Assembly (NCBI RefSeq): GCF_963678635.1
Contig: NC_087062.1
Span: 7,986,193 to 8,050,192 of the forward strand
DNA: 64,000 bases
Direction: 5' to 3'
Source of the DNA: Symsagittifera roscoffensis
Lineage: Eukaryota; Xenacoelomorpha; Acoela; Convolutidae
In this document: one piece after another, positions 42,292-54,100 of the stretch
Numbering within the stretch: the stretch's first letter is position 1
Layout of the letters: every line of letters starts with the position of its first letter
Notes under the pieces: model-generated
Databases searched by the model: none
Told to the model about the DNA's origin: nothing
The model's input: only the letters and a program-made list of their open reading frames with translations
Made by a program: the position numbers and the translations under genes

Positions 42292-42667
42292 AGTTCATTG
42301 AAACGGCCAAACTCGTAAGAAACACCTTATAGTTATAGTCATCTCTTAGTTAGGTTCCAATCTGACCGTTAACTGATTGCCTGGTTTTTTGGATAACTGA
42401 ACTAAAATAGTTTTTATGAATACTTAACTATTGGAGATTTTATCCATTCAGCAAATATTGGGCATATCTAATCATATCAGCTCGTAACAGACGGTTCATA
42501 GACACAATACTCAACGACAACAGCTAGAAGAGATGTTTTTTATTAAAACAAACTTAATTTATAAATGATGAATAATAACTTAAATATAAAATGTCAGAAG
42601 ATATATGTTAGAATACTCTAAACGTTTCTGAATAGATTTTAATAGTGTTTTTTTGAATGCTTGTTTA

Positions 42668-42995
42668 CAGGCGCGGATCTAGGAGTTTCTCGAGGGGGGG
42701 GGGGCGGATATTCAAAAAAAAACGTTGAACCAAATTGATTCTCTGAGCTCTCCCAAATCATTATAAAGACCCTAGATTGACCAAATTTTCTGCGCCGCAG
42801 GTAACTTTTTTAAAAACGGGCCACAAAAGGGGTTTTTATACACTTTTTGGAAAATTTCGACCAAAAATCACGTTTTTTCGGCGCGCGCTCCTCCCTCAAA
42901 ATTAGTATATATATTGGCGCCTAAGGCGCCTTTAGAAAAATTTTAAGGTCAGTCATCCAAAAATGTATGTCTCAAAGTAGGGACTCCCTGATTTT
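42668..42995 (+). mobile_element. hAT-like MITE, copy 3, running into a palindrome
   Basis: Starts CAGGCGCGGATCTAGG and matches copies 1 and 2 through TGATTCTCTGAGCTCTCCCA, TTTCTGCGCCGCAGGTAAC and GGCGCCTTTAGAAAAATTTT. Its right part becomes the left arm of the palindrome at 42934-43072, so its own right terminus is lost or duplicated. Confidence 0.65.
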
Positions 42996-43072
42996 TCGGA
43001 AATTTTCGGAAAAATCAGGGAGTCCCTACTTTGAGACATACATTTTTGGATGACTGACCTTAAAATTTTTCT
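42934..43072. repeat. Perfect 64-bp inverted repeat next to an exon
   Basis: Two arms of about 64 bp (42934-42997 and 43009-43072) are exact reverse complements by eye, with an 11-bp spacer. The outer ends read AGAAAAATTTTAAGG and CCTTAAAATTTTTCT. The left arm is MITE-derived. The right arm ends 12 bases before the host exon at 43085, leaving only CTTGCTTGTAG-type sequence as the acceptor. Confidence 0.9.
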
Positions 43073-43084
43073 ACTTGCTTGTAG

Positions 43085-43333
43085 GATAAAAGTGTTCAGC
43101 GACCGAATGAACAAACAAGTCTCGTCTGGGAGTGAAGATCGAATCAGTCGTCTCGTCCAACTCCTCACCCTCACTCAAGACAAGGACGACCTAAGACGAA
43201 TGGGGAGTAAATTGGGGGCAAATGGGGAGATGACAAAACCGCGGGTGATGTTCCTGTCGCCCCAGATAGTGACTGAGCCTGGGGATACCGTCGCCAGGGT
43301 GGAGGTCATCATCACCTATGTACCACCAAACCA
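43085..43333 (+). CDS. Host gene exon c (start of Calx-beta domain)
   Basis: Acceptor TTGCTTGTAG and donor CCA|GTGAGT. In the frame set by the previous exon it is open for 249 bases: a charged helix-like stretch (RISRLVQLLTLTQDKDDLRRMGSKL), then KPRVMFLSPQIVTEPGD and TVARVEVIITYVPPNQ. The latter two fit strands A and B of a Calx-beta domain (compare the F-x-x-x-x-Y-x-V-x-E-x-x-G-x-v-x-v-x-V-x-R pattern). It ends in phase 2. Confidence 0.7.
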
Positions 43334-43775
43334 GTGAGTCATCTCTCATCGGTACATGTTAAACGTTCTGATTATGAATTATATAACTTATAGATTGGAC
43401 CGAAGGAGCGATCTTGTACATTGAATCAATTTAAGAAAGAGATCGTTTTTTTTTGTAAAAATCTTTATTTGTTCAAATTTGTATGTTGACTTGCTATTTA
43501 ATTAAAGTCAACCTGCTTTGTTGAGGGAGAAAAAATGTTCGAATGGTCCAAAAGAACAAAACTTGAACTCGCGCTATACTTTGTAACCATTCGGCCGTCG
43601 AAGCTGTCGTTCTTTTGCAACAGTTGAGACCTTAGTTGGCATTATTATTCAAATGGTAAATTTGTGCAGACGGCAGCTAAAAATTCTGATTAAAAAATTG
43701 AGGCTTTTAATTAATCTTTAACAATCATTTCAAAATCAGACTCAAAGTTGACTTTATCAATTTTCTTTGTTTCAG

Positions 43776-43806
43776 ATCGAATGAAGAGACCAAAAATCAG
43801 ACAAAG
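43776..43806 (+). CDS. Host gene microexon d (31 bp)
   Basis: A strong acceptor, TTTTCTTTGTTTCAG, and donor AAAG|GTCAGT flank 31 bases. Starting in phase 2 and ending in phase 0 it encodes SNEETKNQTK. It is needed to bring exon c into phase with exon e, which supports it. Other tiny candidate exons at 43892-43910 are not required. Confidence 0.6.
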
Positions 43807-44205
43807 GTCAGTTATTAACAAACCGATTGTGCGAAAATGGTCATTCAATAAACGTCATTTTTAATAATAAATTCATAAATTATTTCCAAAAGACGTTTAC
43901 CCGAAAAAAGTAAGGTATTCTTCTGCAAAAACAACACTTGTGAGAGCGCCATCAGGTAAAATCTAGCCTATTTTCAGACGTCTGATTTACACTGTTCGAA
44001 ACTGATTACTTCTCTCCATTAAATTTTTCATACTTGAATTTTAATTTTTGATTTGGCACTGTCGTCGTTTTTTGGGCATTCGGTCTTTCTAACATGAAGG
44101 GTTTCCCTGCTAAATACAAAAGTTTCAAAATCAATTGTAGTACACCTTTGTTTTATTTGCAGTAAGTGGTAGTTTAAGTTTAGCAATGAAACAAAAGTTG
44201 TTTAG

Positions 44206-44467
44206 GATGACATGTTTTTGGAGAGGCAGGCGAATGATGCTCTTGTGCACTCGATGACGAACGGAGCATCCAGCCCCACCACCTCCTCGGTATTCTCAAC
44301 CCCCTCCCTCCACAGAATCAAAAAGAGCCCCCGTCTGAGTGTGACTGCAATTGACTCTGCCTACGGGTCCACGAGTTCCATGACAAAACGAGAGCCGAGA
44401 CCACGACTTCCGGCCGACTCGAGACGAGGAGGCGACGAGGACAATGCGAATGACATCGACTTATCAG
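44206..44467 (+). CDS. Host gene exon e (Ser/Arg-rich insert)
   Basis: Acceptor GTTGTTTAG and donor TCAG|GTAGTC. The frame gives a Ser/Thr-rich segment (SSPTTSSVFSTPSLH), basophilic kinase-type sites (KKSPRLSV, KREPRPRLP) and an acidic end (GGDEDNANDIDLS). It enters in phase 0 and leaves in phase 1. Its place between strands B and C of the Calx-beta fold makes it a long disordered loop of about 90 residues, likely cytosolic and regulated by phosphorylation. That role is inference. Confidence 0.65.
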
Positions 44468-44795
44468 GTAGTCCAAAACACAAACTAAATCCACCCCAAT
44501 TTCTGACAAGCAGCAGTTCATATACCACAAAGCCCCCACCCTCCCCCCAAATTAGAAAACCCGTTTGGTCATTTTATACAAATCATATGATGAAGTGTTG
44601 TCCCAGAAATTTTTTTTCCTTCAATTTCTTAAATTAGTTTTTGTGTTTTACTCTTATTCGCCTAGAATAAAAACAGTATCGGGTTAATTTATCGGCTCGA
44701 CTTTTATGTGAGCTATGATTCTCAGCCGCTCGTTCCGGCATTGTGTTACGCCAATGCGTGAACAAAGTGATTTTGTACTTTATGGTTGTTTTTAG

Positions 44796-44872
44796 AATTG
44801 AGCGTGAAATTTGAAACACGAGACGCAACTGCCAAGAGTGGAGTGCATTACAAGACCACCCAAGGTCAACTG
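44796..44872 (+). CDS. Host gene exon f (Calx-beta strands C-D)
   Basis: Acceptor GGTTGTTTTTAG and donor CTG|GTAAGT. It encodes LSVKFETRDATAKSGVHY then KTTQGQL, which closely follows the family core V-x-F-x-T-x-D-G-T-A-x-x-G-x-D-Y-x-x-x-x-G-x-L. Phase 1 in, phase 0 out. This is the strongest evidence for the Calx-beta assignment. Confidence 0.8.
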
Positions 44873-47634
44873 GTAAGTGTGACGTCATCTCATCAAATTT
44901 GCAATCAAACTCATTAAAAAATAAATTGCTGCAAAGCCAAACAAATGCAGCTTTTGAAACACTTAGTAAAGAGGAATAATTGAGAAAATACGTCACCAAT
45001 TATCAATCAGTGAGCTAAATTGAAAGACGTCATATCAAGGGCAAACCAAGCAACTTTTAGCGAAGCTTTGTTTTTTGAAAAACACAATACCAATAAAAGA
45101 AGCTTTTTCTCATTTTTCCGCCCGAAAGCATTCCTTTGTTCCCTGAAAATAGATTAAACTTGGTACGATTTTTTCAATTGCTAACTAATTTTGAACTTTA
45201 TATAGAAAATGACGTCACAAAGTTGATTCCAAGATGGGGGAATTTTGGGAGCAAAAAAATTCGCCAGTAGCTGACAAACGCGCCACAGAAATTTTTGACC
45301 TTCTAGATTAAAAAAAAAACGAAAAAGGCGATTGAATTAAGTAAAAATTAGCCAAATGAGAAGTAATAATAGCTAATATAGCAAACTGAGAGTTTAATTT
45401 CTCATCGTGCCATTGCCATATAGAAAAACTTTGTGGCATTTATTCTGAAAAATTAAATGATCAGTTCAGTTTTCATCAAAACTGAAATAAGTTTTTTTTT
45501 AAAACTTTTGTGATCCAAATAACGGCTGAAAAATTTGCAGAAAAAATCAAAACATGGACGTCGGTGTTGTTCAGTTGTTTTGCGGATTTTTATTTTTTTT
45601 GTCAGAGTTCAAACCGTGTTTCTTTTTAAACTTCAGTTCTGCAACTTCAACGACAGTTTATGTTCAAATTTTCAATCATAAGACTAACATCAAAATTGCT
45701 TTTTAAAACCATTTCAAATTCTTAAATTCTCTTTAAATAGACCTTTTTTTTAAACAAACCAACCACTTAGAACTGTTTACAGGGCAGTCAGAACATTAAC
45801 ATGCAAATATTCTGACCCTGCCCTGTGAACAATGATCCCACCTGCACACAAGGTCAAGTATAATCTGATAATTTATGCTTCTCTCAACGCGTTCATGCAT
45901 GCCTTTAAAACTGTATGAAGACTGTTTTTTTTTCGCTGGAAAAAACTCCGAGTAGTTACAAAAATTGGAAACTTGCGCGGTATAATGACCAAATTGGAAT
46001 TTTTCAGTTTTTTGCAAAAGTCGAAAGAATTGCATGAAAAAACTTGGCTTCAAAATATAATTTTGAGAAAAAATTGAGCGCATGTAACTTAAGGCAATTC
46101 GCAATTTGAATATCATTAAAAACGAAGTAGAAAATTTTAAAATTATGAAATTAAAACACAATTTTTGAAATAATTTGAAACAAAAATCCCCATCAAAAAA
46201 TTAAGTAACCAGAAATTGAGAAAAAAAACATTGAAAACCGAACGCAAGATGCAGCATTTATGTTTTGAAAATGCTCAGCTTTAATAGAAAAATTCAAGTT
46301 CCTTTTTGATATGTATCTTTACTATTGAAAAAAAATGAAATAATCAAATGGAAATTATTTGAGTTATAAACCACTAAACGTCTATATTTTTGTGTTACAT
46401 TTTTGGAAGGAATTGAGAGACTAAACTATGAAACAATTTTTGATCAATTATAATGGATTTTTAGATCAAATAAAATCATTTGCGCTAAAATATTTTTTTT
46501 TAAATCTGGCAACCTCAATCTTACTTTTGAAGTCATTGTGGCAATAACTTTCAACAAGCACAAAAAATTGTTTTTCGTGATGGCTAGGAAGGAACTCTTT
46601 TTTGAGAAATTAAAAACAGTTGTGAGATATAAAGAAAACTGCGCGCATCTAAAATTATACTGAAATCATTAGTTTTAAGGGAATTTTTATGCTAATTTTG
46701 CATGAAGCATGTTCACACAATCATAAACTAAAAAAACTAATTTAAAAACTAATGCATGTACTATGTTGAATTTCATTACTTAATAACAAAGCTAATTTAA
46801 ATCTTTCTTAAGTGAGATTGAAATAATTGTCAGGGGGACCAAAAAGAGAAGCTAATAAAGCTTGATTTTCAGAACTACTGAGTATTAAGAAAACATATTT
46901 TAACTTTTAATATGACCAGCATTGGCAAAACTAAGACCGCAATCGATTAAAATTTATTTTTGTACAGACAAGTACAAAAATGATTGTACGTAACCCAATT
47001 AGACAATAAAGTAGATAATATAAAAACTTTATACAGTTCAGAAAAATCGATAATTTATTCTCGAAAATGGAACTTTTGCGAAATAAAATTTGCATAGAAT
47101 CTGTATATAATGTTTAAAATTGATTATAATCTATTGTAATGCCTTTTCTAAGGACCCAAAAAAGATGATTATATTGTCTAAAAAATGGATTATACTGTCT
47201 AAAAAATTGAACTTCTTTCTCTCTGAAGCATGCTGTTTGGAAACTCAAAACAAAAGTTCAATTCAAACTAAACGACACAAATCATTAAAATCATCAATAT
47301 AAACAATATATAACAAGAGCAGAAAGTTACTGTGGATGAAGCACAGAATTTTTTCGACAACAGTCTTAAAAAGTTACAAAAGAAACCCACCATCACCCCA
47401 CAACGAACACCAACACATCCACAAACAAAATCTACCAATACGACTACTTTGAGTCAAGAGAAAAAATCAATTTTGGTCTCAATTGGGCAATTTTATTTTG
47501 TTTTAATCAATTTTAGTTATTTTCAATTAAAAAACAAAACACGTTACAAAACTTTTTTTTCAATTTGAAAATTTAAATGAAAATAAAATTGATTTCATAG
47601 TGTATATAATCTGTATAAGATGTGTATATAACCT
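44873..47634. other. Host intron 6, left part; no gene seen
   Basis: AT-rich, with poly-A and poly-T runs. Scattered ATCGATTA/ATTATAAT motifs lie near 46940-47190. No exon or element coding sequence was recognised before element E. Confidence 0.45.
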
Positions 47635-47997
47635 TGTGGTAACTAACAATACCTCTGAGGTTTTATAGTGAAAACTGAAGTGGTTCGAAAGAGTTTAATT
47701 AACCATAATAAAACCGTTTCTTTTCTGTTGTTAGTTTGTTACTGACTGTGTTCTTAGCCACAGGCCTGAGAGATTGACTCTCTTGGATTTCTAAAAGGTC
47801 ACGTATTCTTTGACCTTGGTTTTTATAATAGAATTATATAATTTATAGATAACAATATGTATAGCACTATCAAGGTCAATATGTGATGACTATCTGATTA
47901 CTGCGATAGCAGTGGCAGATGTAAGTAGCACTATCAAGGCCAATATATATGAGGACTGCATAGTTACTGCAATGGCAGTAGCAGTTGCGGTACCACA
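47635..47997 (-). repeat. 3' LTR of element E (363 bp)
   Basis: Identical by eye to 54663-55025. It contains an inner repeat (AGCACTATCAAGG-CAATAT-T at 47862 and 47926, followed by GCAGTGGCAG- and GCAGTAGCAG-type blocks). Confidence 0.95.
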
Positions 47998-48006
47998 TAC
48001 CCCCTC
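47998..48006 (-). promoter_or_regulatory. Polypurine tract of element E
   Basis: The minus strand reads GAGGGGGTA immediately before the 3' LTR, as expected for plus-strand DNA priming. Confidence 0.75.
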
Positions 48007-48108
48007 GATCAAGAAAATTTTTATACTATGTTATTAAAATTTTAAATAATAATGAATAGGAGTTTTAGAACTCAGTTTAAGAAGTTTTGGCTTTGTGTAT
48101 TAGATAAC

Positions 48109-51100
48109 TCATTTTCCATCTCTCTCTTCATGTTCCTCTTCCAACTGTAACGGGATTCTCCACTCGGCGTTCCATGAACGGGTTATGTCTAGAGCTTCGC
48201 TGCCAAACTTTCTCCTAAATAGATGTTTTTCCAGCAGACCAAATTTTGTCTCCACCGAATTAGAAGCACCAGGTTTAAAATTTGCAAGCTTGATTCTATA
48301 TGCTTCGAGCGCGGCTTGGTTCAAGTCCAATAAGTTATTCTGGAACGAGATTGATTTCACTGAATGCTTAATCGGGTTTCCGTATCTGGATGGTCCCTTT
48401 TTCGATCTCCCGCTTTTCCGTACTGATGTTTCCTCAAGTTCGGATTCGTCAGAAAACCCCGGAGGATTCATCAATTCCTCGTCGTCTCTCGCATCCTCTC
48501 TCGAATGCAGTATCTCTGCCGCCGCGCGCTGAACTCCTCGTTCAAGTACTTGATCCGCTAATCGATTCCAGTCATTCGCCGATAAATCCTTACTATTGAA
48601 AGTGCCGAGGATTGTTTCAGGAGATGTAGTGCGTGTAATTTCTTTCTTGTTCTTGATAGTGTTCGACGAACATGCGTGGTCTGGCGCCTTCGGTTCGATT
48701 ACTTCTGCTGCTGACGCAGCACTTTTATTCTGTAATATGACTTGTTGTGCGTCTTTCGTCGAGATTGGGCTCACTTTAGCCTTATTTGATTTCGAGAATG
48801 GTCCAGCCAAGTTTGGCTTCGCTCTTCGTACCGCCAAATTCAGTCCACCGCCTTGTAGGGTGTCTTTTGAAGTGATCACCGTTGGGCTATCCTGAAATTT
48901 TTCCTTCGCTGCACCTGGCTGCTCTAGCAATAAGTCTTCATCCGACTGACTCAATTCAGCCTCATCTTGTTCGTCTGATTGTCGCCTCGATTGCCTCTGT
49001 TGTTTTTTCTTAGGCTCTTCTCCCGATGGGGATCGTCTATTGTTGTTTTTCTCCTTATCATGCACCGCAACCTTAACCTTTGCAATATCGCTTTTCCGGT
49101 AAATGGACCCTGCAGCCGTCTTAATTGTGGAAGGCGTTTCGGCCACGACCCTTCCCTTTAGAGGTTTCGTGAGGGCCTTACCGCTCTTCCTCCCCTCGTC
49201 TTTTCGTATCAGGATTGGTGACGACTGACGTTGCTGAGAAATGGCCTCCGGTTTATCTTCAACGAACCCCCGCTCCCACGAGTATAACATTTCTTTGCGT
49301 AGCTCGGGATTAATGGTACTCGTCTCATCCACAGTACGCTTTAGGTCGTTTGCCGAAGTATCACGTCGAGTCTGGTTCCATCTTGCATTGGCCTCCAGAA
49401 GCTCTTTTAGGGCCCGCGCTCTTTCTCGGTCCTTTGCCGAGACGACTTGCTCTTTGAATAATGGACTCACATCTCGGCTGTTTTGTCCCTTCCGGACAAT
49501 CTTTAAGTTGTCACGAGATTGGTCGATTCTCTTTTTGAGTTGCGAAGCCGTCAAGGCGGAGCGCTCCAGATGTTCCTTATCTAAACGATCAGAGTTTTGT
49601 AAGAACCTATCACTGAGAATTTTAAATTCTGTTTTTGGCAATCGCCCAAAGTGCGCTTCAAATGGCGACATTTGAATTGTCTTCTGTTTTATCCAACGAA
49701 GGTCGCGAATTATCGTACTCAAGCACAATTTTATCGACGTTACATTTTCATCGAGTAACATTACTCCCAACCTTCTCTTGATGGTTTGTATAGTGCGTTC
49801 TACTAAGCCGCATCCGCGATGGTCGCCAACTGGACAAAATTTTTGTTCAATGTTATTGTCGGAGCAAAATTTTTTCATTGCTTTGCCCTTGAACCCGGAA
49901 AATTGATCCGTTCTAATTGATTCAGGTATTCCATGTATATCAATATATGAGCGAAGAAATTTTATTGACGACTTTCCCCCTGTTGATTTAGTGATTTTTA
50001 CTGAAGGAAATTTAGAATACCTATCTATTGCTACCAACAGATAAATCTTTTTTCCTTTGAAATCTTCAAGCGGGCCAGCATAGTCTAATTGAATTTCTTG
50101 ACCTGGCTGCGTGAGCAGCGGCAGAGGCTTCGTAGCATTTTTTGGTATGATGTATTTTGCATTCTTACCATAGCGGGTGCAACTTCTGCATTCCTCTGCA
50201 AGGTTGACGATATCCTTGTGCATGTGCGGCCACCACAGGTACCTTGACACATCTAGCATCGCTTCCTGGCCTGGGTGACCGCGGTGAATTCTCTTTAGGA
50301 CTGCCAAACGCAATTGTTCCGGGACAGCTAATCTGTCGTCAACCAGGATGCAGTCGTCCACAACTGAGAGTTGGTGCCAGAGAGGGTTGGTATATGGACC
50401 CATCAGCTCGAAGCTGTGTCGATCGTTCCTCTCAATGACCCGCCGCAGCCTGTCCATCCAGGCGTCTTCTGATATCAGCTCCGCTAATAGGCTTCTATCA
50501 AATAGTTTGTTTAGGTTGTCCAGACTGATATCAGTACGCACGTTATTTTGATCTGGTATGCCTTTCCTGGAAGCGTGACATGTCTTTTCCTTTTTAATTA
50601 AGCTGACTTCTGGGCTTTCCGAAGGGCTCTCGGCTGTTAAGTCCACTTCAATAATTTGGGGGATTTCACTTTGGGTATTCAATTGTGATGACTGGTCACC
50701 TCGATTACAATCTGCCAAGGCTGTCTGTGCCTCTAATTCAAGTAGACTTGTCTGTGCCTCTAATTCAAGTAGACTTTTTGGATTGTCTGGTCTTTCTGCC
50801 CCTATGAGGTCCCAAAATGACATCAGGGTTGTTCCACTAGTTCCAGACGCCTTTCCAGATTGTATTTCTTTAAGTCCTCTAGGCTTTATCGTCTTTCTCA
50901 CTGGTCTCCACTCAACTTGCGGTATATCTGAATCAGAATCGTCTGACTCCTGTCGACTGCATGCAGCACCTCTCTTTACCATCCGTGTTCGAGAGAAGGT
51001 GGTTTCTGTTACTTGTTCCGTTAGTTGATCGTCCTCCCTCTGATTTCCGTTCTGTTTATTTTTCATCTTCTTTGATTTTCCTGTTTCACTTCTTTCCATT

Positions 51101-54100
51101 TTTTTCGATGACGCCGTTTCCTTAGGTTCTAATTGTTTGGAGTTTAATTTATTTTTGAGTTTTGAAATATCGACCAACTGTTTCTCACGAGCTATTCTGT
51201 CCAATGTGTTTTTGTGCTTCTCAACTGTTTGAAAACTTGAGTTTTGACCGTTCTCGTTCCGGTCGAGCTTTGTCCGGTTTTGAACAAACTGGTTGTCATA
51301 GCAACCGCGTGATGAGCTGTCTTTACAGTAGTTAATTTCTCTTGATGTTCTAGAATGTTCTGGAATGTTCATAGTGCTACTTTGGTTTGTTTCACTAGAC
51401 CGACTGTTTAAACAGTCGAGTGCTTTATGGAAACTTTCTATAGACGTTACTACGAATCTCTCATCCAGTTCCGATTCTGGCCACGGTTCTCCATTAGGTT
51501 CTCTTGACAAGTAGTCAACGATACCCATATCCCTTCCGGGAATATGAGTAATTTTAAATTGGAAGGGCAATAATCGGTCAACCCACCTAGTCAAACGAGA
51601 TTGATACGTTTTATTTGATCTATGTTCTCCCAAAGCTGATGTCAATGCCTTGTGGTCAGTTGCTATGACAAATTCTCTCCCTAGTAGATAATGTTTGAAA
51701 CGATCTACCGCCCAAACTACTGCTAATAGCTCAAGTTCATTGGTAGAATATTTTTTTTCTTGAGCATTTAAATACCGGGAAGCGAATGCGATCGGTATCC
51801 AATCGCTCTGATGAGACCATTGTTCTAAAGTAGCTCCGAGCCCACTATGACTTGCATCGCATTTTACTCTAGATTGCTTTGCTGGATCGTAATAGTTTAA
51901 CAAGGCTATATTAGCAACTGCCCTTTTTATGTCCTCAAAAATTACTGAGTGTTGATCGTTCCACTCAAATTTTTTAACTGGTAACCGGACATTTTTCATC
52001 TTCTTTTTTTCATTTTCTTCTTTCAGTAGTGGTCTAAGTTTTTCAGTTAAACTAGCCGCATTTGGGATAAATTTCGCTAAGTGGTTGATGCTACCCATGA
52101 ACGATCTGAGTTGCTTTAATGATTTGGGGGGTTGAAGGTTTGCAATTGCCTCCGTTTTAGTAACTTTTGGAATTATACCCTGTATTGACAAATTATGACC
52201 TAACCAGTTCACTGCGGGCTGCAGGAATTCGCATTTCGAAATTTTTAATGCGAGATTTTCGTCGTCCAACTTTTGCAACACATTGTGTACTAATTTCTCG
52301 TGCTCTTTAGCTTCCCCCTTTGAAACAATTAGAATATCATCCAAGAAACAAAAGGTATTCTTTGCGTGGTTTAGTGTTCTATCCATCGCTTTCTGGAATT
52401 CGGCTGGCATATCTGCCAACCCGTAGAAACCTGTCAGAAATCTGTACGTACCCGTTGCATTACCCCCTATTATATTGAAATTGCATTGTTTTGCTGTTTC
52501 AGCAGTTAGTTTTATCTGGCTATAAGCATATTTCAGATCTAACACGGTGAAAAAGAGAGAGCCTTCTGATGCTGATGTGATGATCTGGCTAACCCCATCA
52601 ATCAGTTCGTCCACATTAGGCATCTGGTATTTATTTTTGTACAACTGTCTATTAATGGGTTTGGCGTCCAAGGCTAATTTAATAGAATCGTCTTTTTTTA
52701 CTGTGATAACAATTGGGGCAATAAAACAATCGCTTGTGCATTTGTCTAATTTCGCAATGTGTCCCTCTGTGAGCAGCTTGTCTAGTTCTGTTTGAACTTT
52801 ATCCTGAATGTGTATAGGAATTCTCCTACCTTTCTCTTGAATAGGGCACAGAGGATATTTAAATTTTGTACTCACCATGTGATTTTTTGATTCCCCTTGT
52901 CTATCGAATAGATCTTTGAACTTCTTATAAAAGTAAATCTTCCAACTATCTGACTGTTCGCACAGTAACACATCAAACCTGGACCTTCGTGTTGGAGCCG
53001 ATTTTTGCGTGGTTTGAATTCCTAGTTTACTCTGAAGATCTAAACCTAATATGCACCGCATACGTCTCTCTGTGACCAGTAACATCGCTCCCAACACTTC
53101 CCAACCTGCCGAACGTAGATTAGCTTTTAACGCTCCTAATATTAGAATAGGTCGTTTATTATAATCTACAAACTGCGCGGACAGGTTCAGCTTTTCTGCC
53201 GGAATAAATTTTGAATTCGAAGGTCCTTCCAGAATCTGTTTCGTTGTTGCCCATTTCAGGAGTGATACTGGACTGCCAGTATCTATAGTCATATTCAAAA
53301 TATGACTATCAATCTTAACCAAAGCTTTAAGTGCTTTAATTTGATGCGATTTGGGATTTCTGCGAATTTCGATCTTTTCAATTTTACCCGACTTCTCCGT
53401 CAATGCTCTATTCTGACCTCTTTCGTTATTGTACGCATTTTCCGAAATCCTTTTTGTGATGTACTTTTCTATGTCCATGATGGAAGTGCACTCTTCCTCT
53501 ACTGACATGATTTCAAAATCATCACATGAATCGAATGTTTGTATAAGATTGCACTCTTCCCCCGAGCTCGAATCTTCATTTGCAATTTCGTTAATTTGTT
53601 GAGACCTACACATTTTAGCGAAGTGATTAGGTTTGTTACAATTTTTACATGTTTTGCCCATTGCCGGACAATTTTTTAAATGATTCTCTACAAATGCTCT
53701 ACCGCATCTCGTACATTGTTTTTGATCTCCTTTACCTTTTGGAGGTTTATTTTCGTACTGTTTTCTTCTGTTTTGATTTTGACGTCTAGGGTTATACCCT
53801 TTGTTTCCGATTGCCATAATTGGTTCTTGTTTAATCTTCATCTGTGGAGTTGTAAACAGTCCTGAGCTGTTTGTGTTTGAAGATTTTTGGAATGCTTGAG
53901 TTGTTTGTTTGCTATATTCAAACTTTAGTGCACGTTTTAACACTTCTTCTGGAGAGAATGTTTCGAAAGTCAATGTGTCTTGGAGGACAGCATTTTTCAT
54001 TCTTGAGATGAATAAATCTCGTACCAATTCTTCTTCCAACGCTCCCAATTCAGCCTTTGCTGCTTGTGCAGTCAGTGCGGCATGAAAAGATTCCAACGTT

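Noticed and set aside
42953-43174. 73-codon minus-strand frame
   Set aside because: It is the antisense of exon c plus the palindrome.
43892-43967. Extra microexons with AG/GT borders between exons d and e
   Set aside because: Phases already match without them, and inserting the 17-bp candidate alone would break the frame.
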